This document shows, in pieces, positions 35,279 through 47,353 of a DNA stretch of 64,000 nt. The DNA comes from Panagrolaimus kolymaensis (lineage: Eukaryota; Nematoda; Chromadorea; Rhabditida; Panagrolaimidae), in the NCBI GenBank assembly GCA_028622995.1, contig JAJQJQ010000006.1:2728001-2792000 (forward strand), written 5' to 3'. Position 1 is the stretch's first letter. Each line of letters begins with the position of its first letter. The notes beneath the pieces are model-generated. The model ran no database searches and was not told the origin of the DNA. It saw only the letters and a list, made by a program, of their open reading frames with translations. The position numbers and the translations under genes were made by a program.

Positions 35279-36968
35279 ATGACTACTACAATGGCGTATA
35301 ACTTTGGAAATGATCTTCCTCATGTGAAAGTTTCAAAATTAACTGAAATGTTTGAAAGAATCGTAAAGGAAAACTCATCAAAAGTTTCTGGAATCGCAGA
35401 AAACATTACACGACGTGTGAAACAACATCATCCAAAAGTTTCTGCATTCGTTGATATGTTTGAAAAGCGCGGGAAACAGCAAAGCCGTAACGCTCAAGTT
35501 AATCGAACTAAAAGCTGCTATGTTACATATGAGAAACGATATCGACTGGAAGATAATGCTGTAAATAATTTAGCTGATGTTCAAAGAAAACAACAATACC
35601 ATCGTTCATGTTCCTTGGTTAGAAGTTCTAATGGTGCTGCTGCTTCTTCAAATGATATGAAAAATTCTGTCGTAGCAAAAGAAAATGTTAAACTTTGTTT
35701 TGGTTCATCTGTTATGGAACATGCCGAAGTGAAACTTCCTGAAAGAAATGAAAAGGTTAAACTTGGTTTTGCTGATACTGTTTCTGAAAGTGTGGAAGGC
35801 AAACCTGTTGAATCTAAAGAAAATTTTAACTTTGTTGATACTGTTTCTGTATATCCTGAAGAAAACCTTGGTGAATCAAATGAAAAGGATAGCTTTTGTT
35901 TGGGTGGTGCTTTTACTGATGATTCTGAACGTGATGAAACAACAAACGAAAATGTTAGCCTTTGTTTTGGTTCCTCTGTTACTGAAGATTCTCATGAAGA
36001 GCCTGTTGAAACACATAAAGATGTTGAACTTTCTTTTGTTGATACTGTAAATAAAGAATCTGAAGAGAAACCAGATGAAGCTAAAGAAAATGTCAACACA
36101 CCTTTTAGTGAAGATTCTGAAGAGAAACCCGATGAAGCTAAAGAAAATGTTAACACATGTGTTATTCAAGATGTGGAAGAGAAACCTGTTGAAACAAGTG
36201 AAAAGGCAATAGTTTCTTTTAGTACTCTGTTAAAAACATCGAAACTAAGTTTATTTATTCTTTTCTTAACTATTTCTCTTATAGCTTTCTTTTAATCATC
36301 TTATTTATGCTCGCAAAGGTCATTGGCGTGAAAAAGATGGTGAACCGTTCTCTTTGGATGAATTACAACATCCTCTTGCTCTTACTGGTGTTTTATTCGT
36401 TAAACCTCTGGCGCCAGCAAACTCGATTTCAATTTTACTTTCAAAAGTTTCTTCATGTTTTCTTATTGAATTATCTTTGCATAATCAAACAATAACTTTT
36501 GGAGACTTCATGATGTTGACAGAAGGTGGAACTATTAGAAAACTTAAATTTCTTGCTGTAATTATTAAAGATGAAGATGGTGCTCTAGTTACGTTCGACA
36601 AAATTATGAAAGAATTGCCACTGATTGAAACTATTACCTAGTAAGTTTACTCATCTTTAAGTTTTTCATACTATTTCATTATTTCTTTTAGCGACGTCGT
36701 AACCACCAAAGTCGATTGTAGTGTTACTCGTGAAACCGCTCATCGTCTATGTGAATTACCGTTGTTCGAAAATCTCCAATGCCTTGAAATGTTCCACGTT
36801 CCTCGATGGTTTGATGTCGAATCTTACTGCGTTTTTATGGAAGACCATTCACGTGCTCAATATGCCTTACATTTTGTTTTGGATTCAAGCCTCAATCGAA
36901 CGAAAATTAAATCTTTGATTCAATCCTGTACTTTCTTAGATCGACTTCCTGCAATCAACTTCAATTAA
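35279..36968 (+). CDS. Unrecognised protein, tandem paralogue B with repeat insert
   Basis: Function not recognised. Three exons (about 35279-36211, 36285-36640, 36692-36968) join to 521 residues. The C-terminal half matches paralogue A closely (KFLAVIIKDEDGALVTFDK, SCTFLDRLPAINF). Exon 1 keeps VSKLTEMFERI and NRTKSCYVTYEKR but then adds about 190 residues of degenerate repeats of 25-35 residues, rich in E, with recurring CFGSSV, FADTVSE, EEKPDEAKENVN. The first intron is uncertain: the position matching paralogue A's donor reads AAG|GC, and a GT six bases later (36212) keeps the frame. If it is not spliced, translation ends at 36295 in a short hydrophobic tail. ATG lies 20 bases after a TTTTTAG acceptor ending at 35258, as in A. 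AATAAA at 37069. Confidence 0.78.
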
Positions 36969-37368
36969 TTTTCTTATGATCCTTGTTGTTGTTTTTTTCC
37001 ATGTATTAGCTAACTGCTTATCTTTGTATGAATCCGTTTAATTTTTTTTCTTTTGCAATTAACTGTTAATAAATAATGCTTCTTTTTTATCTTGTCATGT
37101 GAATAATTAGCTAAAAAAATTAGATAAAATGATAGAATTTTTCTTTCACAAATCGGTGCGTGACTAAATTAATGAAAGATGACAAAATTTGCATAAGTAC
37201 ATTCAAATTTTCAAGCAACTTTCATTCTTCCATCAACAAGTGGAAAGAATCTGCTTTTTTACTTCATTACGGCATTTGTTTGTCGAAGAAGTCGACGACG
37301 TTCAAGAAAGCACTCTCTTCAACAACTTTCAAGCCTTAAGAAGAAGAAGAAGCAAGAATTGAAAAAGT
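36969..37368. other. Short intergenic region
   Basis: 3' end of paralogue B with AATAAA at 37069-37074, then upstream DNA of the DHHC gene. Nothing else seen. Confidence 0.5.
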
Positions 37369-39565
37369 ATGGCATCATGGTATTCAAAAATTTATGTTTA
37401 TGTGAGAGAATATCGATCTTTGAATCCCATCCTTGGTTTCTTCCTAAATTTGTTGCTGTATTTATTTCTGTTTTTACAATTTGGTGCAATCGTTTATGCG
37501 TAAGTTTTCTTTCCTATTATCTTGTTGGGGTTTATTGGCTAAAAGGGTTTTTTCCGTTGGGTATAACATTAAATGAATGATCATCAATGTTACGGTAGAA
37601 TTATTGGGATCACACAGTTGACTACTTTTTTGGTTCTAAATTTTGCCTATTGCTGCTTTGACACTTCAATTTGCTTCTTTGATACACTTTTTTTTCCCGC
37701 GCACTCATGCTACTACTGTAGCTGACGCTGTTTGTTAGATAACTTTCCATTGAAGACATACCTCCTATAATGGATCTTTTCTGTTATCTCTTTGTTGACA
37801 TTTGTTTAGTAAAATGATGTCAACCTTTCCCTTTTTTTGTTGCTTTTATTGCTTACTTTTTCATTGTTTCATCCAAAATGATTTTTCAGATACATCGTGT
37901 ACACACTTTACACCTGTGGTATCTTTTTAACAAGTCCAATTCAAATAACAATTTATCTAATAATTTACAATTCTCTCCTGATTCTCTTGTTATGGTCGCT
38001 GTTCATGACTGTTATAACTCCTGTTTCAAAGGTACCACCAGAATATTTTTTCGATGCTGAAACTGATCGAAGATTGAAAGAATTAACTCCAAGAACTGGC
38101 GAAAGATATCATCCTGATCGATCAACGATTGAACAAATAAATGAACAGAAGAAAATTCTTGATGATTTTGCTGCTGAAAGAAATTTAACCTTTGTTGAAG
38201 TTTTGGATTCTCATCATAGATTACGATACTGCTATCAATGTTCCTTGATAAAACCTGATCGATCTCATCATTGCTCTTCATGTGGTTTCTGCGTGCTTAA
38301 ATTCGATCATCATTGTCCATGGATAAACAAATGTGTATCACATCGAAATTACAAATACTTTATGTTATATCTTTTTTATGGTGTATTACACGTGCTCTTT
38401 GATGTGGTAACCTCTTTGGAAGCTGTTGTAAGATTTGCTATATCTGACGAAAAAGAACTTAAAAACAATTGGGATGAATTTATAATGGTTGCTATTTCAA
38501 TTATTCTTCATATTGGATTTTCTTATTATCCAATTGGTGAATTACTCAAATATCATGCTAAACTTATATGGGATAATGAAACAACTTGTGAACAAGCTAA
38601 ACAACCAATCATTCGGTAAGTCAAAGTTTTTTTAAACATTTTTGTTTACTCTTGAGAAAGGAGTGGAAAGAGAAAGGTTTGGTGACGCTGTAAATACTTT
38701 TGGGGGTTACGATTGTCATTTTTTATAGTTTTTATGGGCTTTTTTTATTAGATGGAAATCCATCAAAGTTGATAATGTTTATTGACTGACTCATTTCATA
38801 CTTTCATTAATAAAAGTTTATTTAAAGGAGAGCCGCTATGTGAACTTTTTTATAAATCCATAAGATGGATAATGCAAAAGTGTGATGAAACTTTAGCTCC
38901 AATATCAGTAGCATTGCTAGCTTGACCAAAATGGTTGTAAGCCTACATGAATAAAGCATTCTTACAATTGTATGTATTTGTGTAACACATTTTTGTTGTT
39001 TTATTGCTAGTTTAGAAGATGTAAAAGCATCAATTAAAGTATTGCAATTAGGGAAAAACAATAGTCACAAAAGCCATTGTTTTCGTTAACAAAAGCAATA
39101 AAATAATAACAATCACTCTAAAAATTCTCTCAGCTTGGTGTAAAGTTTTATAATTGCAATTTAACTTTTGTTTGTCTAACAAGAAACATAATAAACAAAA
39201 GTAATAAAACCATAAACATTTTTGACATTCCGACGAAACTCCATAACAATAGCCTTTGAATTTGTGATTTATAGTTTTACCTTCTTTCAACTTTAACTAA
39301 TCTCTTTTTCATTTTTAGTGGTGGTGATTCACATGCAAGTTACAATATAACATCATATCGAAATTATCGTTCTGTATTTGGATGGGGTTTATGGGCATTT
39401 CCAGTTCCAACATTTGTTTCTGATGGATCTCATTTTCATGTTCGATATTCTGAAGACTATTCTGGTGAACGATATGAAGTGGTCCAACAACAAACTTTAT
39501 CATCATCAAAATCTCAACATATTGAAATGACTCATAATGGTGGTGGAGAAGTTCGTCGACGATAA
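37369..39565 (+). CDS. DHHC-type protein S-palmitoyltransferase
   Basis: Attaches palmitate to cysteines of target proteins, at Golgi or plasma membranes. Three exons (37369-37499, 37890-38615, 39319-39565) join to 367 residues. Membrane segments: GFFLNLLLYLFLFLQF, YTLYTCGIFL with IYNSLLILLLW, then two after the catalytic domain (YFMLYLFYGVLHVLF and VAISIILHIGF). The cysteine-rich domain contains CSLIKPDRSHHCSSCGFC and the catalytic FDHHCPWINKCV. The TTxE motif is TTCEQ, and the C-terminal aromatic motif is NYRSVFGWG. The arrangement resembles the ZDHHC2/15/20 group, but the paralogue was not determined. The usual NNCVG after the DHHC is NKCVS here. The first intron (390 bp) and last intron (703 bp) are longer than most here and hold nothing recognisable. 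The C-terminal tail is Ser/Gln-rich and ends in RRR. Confidence 0.92.
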
Positions 39566-40897
39566 ACAACAACATAATCTTTCATTCTTGCTTCTCTTAC
39601 ATATGTACCTGCTTAATATTGTATTTTGTCATCATTGTATTTTGATAATTAAAAATTAAAGAACTAATTTTACTTTGTGCTTTTCTTTTAAATGTCACTA
39701 ATTTTTTGAAATGAAAAAAAAAATTGATTTTGTTTTGGACTCTTTGGAAGTTTTGAACTTGTTTATGCATTTTTAGTTTGAAAGCGAGTAATTTCGATTT
39801 ATGAGGTGATCGATTAGTTGAGGATTTGAAGTTGTTTACACGGCTCAGTTTACTATTAAAATACTGACTTAGCGATGGCAGGCAAAAGATATGGTAATCA
39901 AGCATCTTTTCATGGAGTGTTCCATGACCATCTTACATCTCAATTTTAATCATAATCGATTGCAAATCATGATATCCATAAAAGTGACTTGCCTCACCCT
40001 TAAAATTCCAATTCTTCAGCAATGACTTCCATCAACCACCTTGATTGCATAACTTTTTTTTTGTTTTGTTTCGAAACGATGCCGCATAAAACATAAAAAC
40101 ACGTAGATAGGATCCAAAAAAGCCTGTCATAAAAAGGTTGCGTCAACTATCGAAGTTTACAATTTTCTAAAAAGAATTTAATAATAAAATTTTTTGCTTA
40201 TTCGTGAATCAGCCAGCTAACAGCTTCGCTTACATTTTTTTGACACGCCTTTTAGCAGACGACAGGAAGCATTCCAATCCAACATAAAAAAACGAGGAAG
40301 AGGGAAGAGAAAACGGTTTTTTTTTTTGATTGCCTTTTTTTGACTTTGCCTTCTTGATTTCGAATACTTTGTTTGACGATAATAAAAAAAAAGCAAGCAC
40401 GCAAGAAGAAGGCAGGGAAAGAATCCATTCTAAAACCAACAATGGTACAAATAAAAAGGCTTTTAAAATATTTCATTTCCTTCACTTTTCTTCCATTTTC
40501 TAATGTCTTTCTTGCTTTTTTGATATGTTGTTCTTGTCTTGGTGTTGTTTAAGCTCTTGACAACGACAACAGATTTTTAACACCTTTTTTATTTAGGGAG
40601 GAAGGTGTGATAGTGAGACAGCAACCTTTTTCTTCTTAGGTGTTGTCGCTATTTATGATTTTAAGAAAAGCGTTTTGTTATTTTTTTGTTTCTGAAACGC
40701 AAGCCATGTATGTTGTGGTGACCTATCTTTGGGTGTTGATACTGTAGCCACATATGTAACAAATAATACTTTCTTGTTTTTTGTTTTTACGCTAGAATGT
40801 TGTTATTTATGTTGTTTGCTTTGGGCGTTCTTTTATCGCGGATTTTTGTGAATATAATCCCTCACTAAAATTTTTTTCAAGTTTTTAGGTAACAAAA
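39566..40897. other. 1.3-kb intergenic region
   Basis: No gene supported. Minus-strand open frames here are low-complexity. A TTTTTAG acceptor ending at 40888 lies 9 bases before the next start codon and is a probable trans-splice site. Confidence 0.5.
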
Positions 40898-42033
40898 ATG
40901 ATGCAATCCGTAGCTTATTTTGCCATTCTTTTAATAAGCTGCTCATTTGCGGCTGTGAAAGCTCAAAATCCAAATATAACGACCATCATAGATAAACCTG
41001 ATACTCCAATCTATGTTAATAACGGTGTTGGTGCAAGTAGTAAATGGCGATACAATTTTTCTGGTAGTCTTCGTGGCTTTGTCATTTACAATAATCTTTA
41101 TCCCAAATTGGCTGAAAATGAAACCCTTTCAATTTATCGTGGAAATGATACAATCATGGAAAAATATTTGTTGGCTAAATATACTACTGATAATATTACT
41201 TCTGTTGAAGGCTTTCAAAATCAATGGCTTGCTTTATATCAAGGTGAACCTCTTACAATTATTTATGTTTCACCTTCAACACCTGTAGCAAGAACCGAAT
41301 GGATGTTTTTGGTTTCTTCCATCGATGCTAATGCCATCTTACAACCACCTCGTGAAGATAGTGGTGTATTTTATCAAGAAATTATAAATGCAACACGTGT
41401 ACCAATTAACACATATTCAAATGTTACCCAACATTATCATTTTATTCCTAAACTTAATACCTTTCGATTAGCATTCTTACTTGAAACTTACACAGCATTA
41501 ACAAATAATATGGCTACTTTGACCCTTTATCGTGGTAATGCAAATAGTACCAATGATACTACAACCATTATTAAAACGTAAGTTTGTTTTATAAATTAAA
41601 TCCTTCAATTAATTTTATAATTGATTGAAATTTAGATACCAAAATATTAATAATGTTGATAGCACCCTTCATGGCTTGGATTATGGTGAAACATTGAGTC
41701 TTGAATTTGTGTATCACTTTAAGAACGTCAATGACCCAAAAGTTGGATTTTCATTCCTTATCAGTCCATTCATTTCTAACACCTCTGATATCGTAACTCT
41801 ATCACCATCAAATTTATCGACCAGTGTAAATTCAACCAATCCTGGAGATACTACAACTATGACTCAAGGCCCTACCACCACAAGTAAACTTTATTTATGT
41901 CTTTGAAAAAGCATTAAAAAGTTTAAAAATTTTTTTAGCAACTTCATCATCACCCTTCCTTTTCACTATTGCACCCGTAATTGTCACAATGATCTTCCAA
42001 TTATGCCAAAATACATTATCCATTGCTCAGTAA
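40898..42033 (+). CDS. Secreted/surface glycoprotein with two CUB-like units
   Basis: Three exons (40898-41577, 41636-41883, 41939-42033) join to 340 residues. A signal peptide (SVAYFAILLISCSFAAVKA) is followed by two similar beta-rich units: the first with KWRYNFSGSLRGFVIYNN, LSIYRGND and YQGEPLTIIYVSP; the second with HYHFIPKLNTFRLAFLLETY, LTLYRGNA and DYGETLSLEFVYHF. This pattern recalls the CUB-like domain common in nematode secreted and epidermal or intestinal proteins, but the cysteines of true CUB domains are missing. More than ten N-x-S/T sites are present, then a Ser/Thr-rich stalk and a hydrophobic C-terminus (FLFTIAPVIVTMIF) suggesting a GPI anchor or membrane tail. Role unknown. 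The trans-splice-like acceptor lies just upstream. Confidence 0.8.
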
Positions 42034-42541
42034 AAATTTTTTTTTAAATCTTTATCCCTTATTTTCTTCTTTTTTATTAAATTTGTAATAATGCTTTCTC
42101 ATCGCCTGGTGATAATTAATTAATCAACTGATTTTTTTTTGCAAAGAAACGTGTTAGCTTAAAATAAAATAATAAAGTCTTAATAAAATTAATATTAATA
42201 AATCAAAACACAAACGATGTTATTTTAATAACAAAAAAAGTGTAAGGTTTTAAAGTAAATTTTACATTCATAGGTTTACTTTGCAATAGCAGCAAATGCA
42301 ATGATGTAACTTTTTCCACCTTCACAGTCATGTTTGTCTTTTTTTGATTTGTGTGTAATAATAAACCACAAAGTTTAGTCTCCTTTAGTAAATTTGATCA
42401 AGTAATAAAACAAAGAGAAATAAAACTTTGATATTTTCTTTTCATTTTGTAGTTTTTATTACCTCCCGATTTGGTGATATAAAAAGAAAAACAAAAACGA
42501 AGAAAAAAAATTTCAATCAAAAAAAAGTTCCATCAACAAAA
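42034..42541. other. Short intergenic region
   Basis: AT-rich with AATAAAG-like sequences near 42170 that could end the upstream gene. Nothing else seen. Confidence 0.5.
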
Positions 42542-43779
42542 ATGTCTTTTTTGGAATCAATATTCTTCTTAATATTACTCAGCATTCCAATTTATTATTT
42601 CTTGAGATATCTTTGGGAATTGATTCCCATTGGTGGATTAAAATATAAAGCTGTGTTTGTTACTGGATGTGATACAGGTTTTGGGAGAGAATTAGCTTTG
42701 AAGCTAGCTAAAAATGGACAACCTATTTTTGCTGGATGCTTGACGCAAGCTGTAAGTCTCTAAAGTTTTAAAGAAAACATCCATGAACAAACTATTTAGG
42801 GCGCCGATAAATTGAAAGCTGATGCGAAAGGATTTGCTTGTCGTTTGTTTACAATATTAGTGGATGTTAGATCAGATGAATCAGTTTTTGCTGCAGCAAA
42901 ATTTGTTCGAGAAAATTTGAAACCTGAAGAAAGTAAGTTTTCAAAAAAAATTGAGCTTTGCGTGCTTCGTTTATCCATCCAGAAACAAATAATCATCGGC
43001 AAATTAATCCATTTTATTTGTTTCTGTTATGATAGCCTCTTGTTTTGCATGCAGCTTTTTTATCTTACTTCTGCATTTTTATAAAAACATCCACATTTCC
43101 AGAATTATGGTCCATTGTTAACAATGCTGGAATAGCATATTTTCAAGGCCCTGATGAATGGTCTTCACTCAAAAGTTATCAAGATACATTCGAAATCAAT
43201 ACCATGGGAATCATTCGAGGCGTTCATGCATTTCTTCCTTTACTCAAAGAATCCAAAGGCCGGATTGTTACCATTACAAGTATGCTTGGCCGAGTTCCAA
43301 TGCCCGGACTTACTACTTATTCAGTTTCAAAATTTGGTGCTGAAGCTTATATGGATTGCATTCGACGTGAACTTAAACCATTTGGAATAAGTTGTCACAT
43401 CCTTGAACCAGGATTTTTCAAAACCGCTGTCATCCCTGTTGATCGCCTTCAAGGACAAGTTGATGTTGCATGGAAAAATCTCTCACAAACTTCCAAAATT
43501 GAATACGGGGAAAATTACAAGCAACGTTTGGTCGCAAGATACAAGGGTCGACATGAAACGAGCAATCCCAATATTGATTGGGTTGTCAATGATTATTATC
43601 ATGCCATCACCGCTCAATTCCCTCGACTTCGATATCGCTCTGGTTGGGAATGCCTTTTTAGTTATATTCCATCCACATATCTTCCAACAGCTTTGGGAGA
43701 TTGGATTATGTCAAAAATTATATCACAAAATCAAAATTGTCCAGCCTTTTTAGAGGCAGCAATCAAGAAAGTTGACTAA
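42542..43779 (+). CDS. Short-chain dehydrogenase/reductase (RDH/17-beta-HSD6-like)
   Basis: NAD(P)-dependent oxidoreductase, probably acting on a retinoid, steroid or similar lipid alcohol at the ER membrane. Three exons (42542-42751, 42800-42932, 43103-43779) join to 339 residues. An N-terminal membrane segment (FFLILLSIPIYYFLRYLW) precedes the Rossmann fold: cofactor motif VFVTGCDTGFG (about 38-48), the NNAG motif in SIVNNAGIAYF, catalytic serine in TITSMLGR, and YSVSK with catalytic Tyr and Lys, followed by EPGFFKT. The wording VTGCDTGFG and the length fit the SDR9C group (retinol dehydrogenases, DHRS9, HSD17B6). Substrate and cofactor preference cannot be read from the sequence. AATAAA follows at 43984 and 44001. 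Confidence 0.92.
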
Positions 43780-44210
43780 CAATCATCAAAAAAAGCGACA
43801 AAAAATATTGTTTGCAATGTCCTTGCTTTATTGCTTTAAGATCGTAAAAATCAAACAAAGGTGTAAAATTTGTTAAAAAAGAATTTAAAGATAACCATTT
43901 TTTGTTATGCATTTTATGTTTTTCACTGACGTCAATTAGAGAAATAGTAAAACTGGGGAATCATGAAAGCTGTTAAGGGCGTTAATAAAGCTTTCTATCA
44001 AATAAAGTTATCAAAAATATATTCAAACACCGCCATCAATAGTCCCAACAGTATTGTAAGTTTTGTGCATCGACAACCTTAGCATGATTACTAGTTTCTT
44101 TAGAAAAGGGTTTCAAATATAAGAAAAAGAAAGTACAAAAATCGACAAGAAATCAAATCATTTATTAGCACATACATCACTACAAAAATACAAAAAGTTA
44201 AATAGACATT
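43780..44210. other. Convergent 3' region
   Basis: Between the dehydrogenase (+) and the small membrane protein (-), which converge here. Contains AATAAA signals for the plus-strand gene. Nothing else seen. Confidence 0.5.
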
Positions 44211-44714
44211 TTATTTAGTTTCATTAGCAATTTTTTGTAATTGTTCTGGAGTCATATCAGTACAATTTTCATAACCTTCACCATTATCTTCTTCCGTCTT
44301 TTTCTTCTTTGCTGATTCATCTGCTGCATTTTTCTTTGCTTCAGCTTTCTTTTCTGTAGGTTTAGCAGGTTCTGTTTTCTTATTTTCTTTTGATGATACA
44401 GCCTTCTTTTCAGGTTCTTTCTTCTCTTCAGATTTCTTTCCAGCAGTATTAGCACTAGCAACAGCAACATCTCCACCATCAGGTTTCTTTTCATTATTTG
44501 TTATTGGAGCTGGTGGTGCAGCAGCAGGTGGAGCAGCGGGTGTTGGAGCTGCATTAAGTGATTTTCCATCAGGACCAACGGCAGATTGTTGTTGAGGTGG
44601 TTTCATTGAAGCATTCTTTTTCTTGCATACGATCATTGTTGTGAGAATTACAGTAATTTGACAAAATGTTATAAAGAGCCATGAGAAGAGTTGTAACGAT
44701 AGTAATGAATTCAT
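44211..44714 (-). CDS. Small single-pass membrane protein, Lys/Ala/Pro-rich tail
   Basis: One exon codes for 167 residues. An N-terminal hydrophobic segment (FSWLFITFCQITVILTTMIV, about 10-29) is followed by CKKKN and a long disordered tail: a P/A-rich part (about 40-70), then a K/E-rich part with repeated KKxE and AKK blocks, ending ENCTDMTPEQLQKIANETK. It could be a signal-anchored protein with its tail in the cytosol, given the positive residues after the hydrophobic segment. No enzymatic motif, and no family recognised. A TTTTTTAG acceptor only 2 bases before ATG suggests a trans-spliced leader or a 5' noncoding exon upstream. Confidence 0.7.
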   Translation of the reverse strand: MNSLLSLQLFSWLFITFCQITVILTTMIVCKKKNASMKPPQQQSAVGPDGKSLNAAPTPAAPPAAAPPAPITNNEKKPDGGDVAVASANTAGKKSEEKKEPEKKAVSSKENKKTEPAKPTEKKAEAKKNAADESAKKKKTEEDNGEGYENCTDMTPEQLQKIANETK

Positions 44715-45686
44715 TCCTAAAAAATGAACATTATTAAGTTAAATTCTATAGTCAAATAAAGTGGAATTCATAGTTGTTACTGAAGTAAATGTAAACTTAA
44801 ACCAACCTAAACAAGACGATTCAACACGATGACCATATACAAGATGAGAGATGTTGAAGTAGCAGCGACACGACGAGTAAGAATGAATCAAATGATGCTA
44901 ACAAAAAATCAAAAGCAGAAAATTGATTGTTCATTTTTACAATGTGTAAAAGTATGTAAATTTCCATGCACGCAATGCAAATTTTTTTAGGCTTTCGTTT
45001 TTTGCGAGAACGCAAAAGTTTGATCCTTGAATTTTCGCGCATTTTTCGCTGAAAGCTTTTTCCACTTTGGATTTTTTTCATTTCAAAAACTAAACTAAAA
45101 CCTTTGCATCGGTGGCATTTATGTAAGTCCATGGTTCAATGCTTTAGCTTCTTCCTAAAATATGAAACCCCATTTCTAAAATGGATTTCAACTTGTATCA
45201 TAACCAAAACATTTATTTTATTAGTCATAGCCATTTCTAAAATAAATTTCACAAAAGCTAATGGAAGCAATAAAATCCCTCTCTCTTTCACTAACAATAC
45301 TTACTTCTTATCATTCATGATTTTTGTACTTGTGAAAGAGACATCAACCTTTCACTGAAATACCTTATGTTAGTGATTTCAGTCAAACATTTTTACTCGA
45401 ATGGTAGCTACTGATAACCTTTTTTTCTTGTCTTGCTTATTTTTAGGCAAACAATGAAATGATGTTCTTTGTTTTTTTTATATAAAAAGTGAGAGGTTTT
45501 TCAATGGCGTTTATCAGACTCAGTTATAGTTATGGTTGAATACTTTCATGATCGAATGCTTTTTTTGTTGCTTCATTAAAAGGAAAAAATATTTTTTTTA
45601 GGATTTTTATTTTCGCGAATATTTTGGTTTTGAAGAAAGAGGAAATCATGTGAGAATTTTATTTTAGGTAATAATTTAATCCAAAA
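44715..45686. other. Divergent intergenic region
   Basis: Upstream DNA shared by the minus-strand membrane protein and the plus-strand cathepsin. A TTTTAG acceptor ending at 45667, 19 bases before the cathepsin ATG, is a probable trans-splice site. No gene supported. Confidence 0.5.
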
Positions 45687-47353
45687 ATGCGATCTCTTTG
45701 GGTTACATTTGCCGTGCTTTTGGCTTTACTTGTTATTGCTCAATGCAGACATAATGAGAAAAGAATAAGATGGTTTAACGCTGAAGATGATTCAGAAGAT
45801 GAAGTAAGGATTAAAAGTTGCAATCCAAAATTTGAAACTAGGATTTTTTCGAGCAAAATTAGAATTACACATTCTCATTATTTTGAAGACGTCTTTGAAG
45901 ATTTCGAAAATACTAAACTTTGACCCTTTTTAGCGACCAATCTTTCGTCGACGAAAACTTAGTCATCGAATGCGGATGCCTAAAACTTTCAAAGTTTCCA
46001 AACCCGTCGATGATATTGGCTCAGATGAAATTGAACAAATGGTAAATCCCACAATTCCAAAATTCATTTTTTAACATTTCCTCATTGTTTTTAGACAAAG
46101 CTTGAAGCTCCCGAATTTGATGAACAGCCTAGAAAACCATATCATCGCAATGTTGCACCTCCTCCTTCTCAAAGAAATGAAGAAGATTCAATCGAAGATG
46201 ATTCACCTTTAATTCAATTGAATCCTTCTCGGCAAATTGATGATTCTGATGAAACTTATGATGAAGCCGCCGCAGCTCCAAAACAAAAACTTAGAGTTGC
46301 TTGTTATAAAAAATCAGGAAAAACTTTTGAACATAGGTTTGTTTGTTTTCTCAACATGAAAACACATTTAACAATATTGTAAATTGGTTTTAGAACTTAT
46401 CCACGTTCATGGGAACATGCAGGTTATGAAGTTTCTCTTCCACGTGAATGGGATTGGCGCAATGTATCTGGTGTGAATTATTGTTCACCAACTCGTAATC
46501 AACATATCCCTGTATATTGTGGAAGTTGTTGGGTTTTTGGATCATTGGGAGCTTTAAATGATCGATTTAATGTAGCTCGAAAAAATCGTTGGCCCATGAC
46601 CATGCTATCCCCTCAAGAAGTTATCGATTGTAATGGCAAAGGTACATGCCAAGGTGGAGAAGTTGGTGATGTTTATGGTCATGCTAAAAATCATGGATTA
46701 GTTGAAGAAGGATGTAATAATTATGTTGCGATTAATGGAAGTTAGTTAATTCAAAAAAGTTTCTCTGTAGCATAAAAATGAAAGTAAATACCCATATTTT
46801 TAGAATGTGATCCATATCATCGTTGTGGAACATGTTGGCCACAAAGTTGTGATCCCATTCAAAATTATACTCGATATTATATTAAAGATTATGGTTCCAT
46901 TTCTGGAAGAGAAAAAATGATGGCTGAAATTCATAATCGTGGACCCATTGCTTGTTCCATAGGCTGCACACCTAAATTTGATTTCAATTATACTGGTGGC
47001 ATTTATCAAGAATACAGCGACCTTCCTGTAAGTCACTTACCAACTACCATAAAAAAATTTATAAACCATTAATTCCCATTTTTTGTAGAGTAATCACATC
47101 GTTTCGGTGACTGGTTGGGGAGTTGATGAAACCACTAATACTGAATATTGGATTGTTCGAAATAGTTGGGGTGAAGCTTGGGTATGTTAAAGTTAATGGA
47201 GAAATATTTATTCAAGTCTTCCAAATTTAGGGTGAACGTGGATGGTATCGAGTTGTTACATCACTTTATCAAAATGGTAAAGGTGATCTTTATAACATGG
47301 GTATCGAACGTGATTGCTATTTTGCTGATCCTGATGTTAGCAATTTGGATTAA
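45687..47353 (+). CDS. Cathepsin Z/X-like cysteine carboxypeptidase
   Basis: Papain-family (C1) peptidase that removes C-terminal residues, lysosomal or secreted. Seven exons (45687-45803, 45934-46041, 46095-46336, 46394-46740, 46804-47027, 47089-47181, 47231-47353) join to 417 residues. Signal peptide: [16 protein letters not shown]. The mature enzyme starts near [15 protein letters not shown] and keeps the cathepsin Z hallmarks: NQHIP mini-loop with oxyanion Gln, active cysteine in [23 protein letters not shown], catalytic His in [10 protein letters not shown] and Asn in [13 protein letters not shown]. The short pro-region with the family's free cysteine is present ([12 protein letters not shown]...RTYPRSWE). 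Unusual is an extra acidic, proline-containing stretch of about 120 residues between signal peptide and pro-region, spread over exons 1-3. The residue after HIP is V, not Q. AATAAA at 47419. Confidence 0.95.

Noticed and set aside
44252..44494. Overlapping minus-strand frame rich in K, L and R
   Set aside because: Shadow of the single-exon membrane protein gene at 44211-44714 in another frame.
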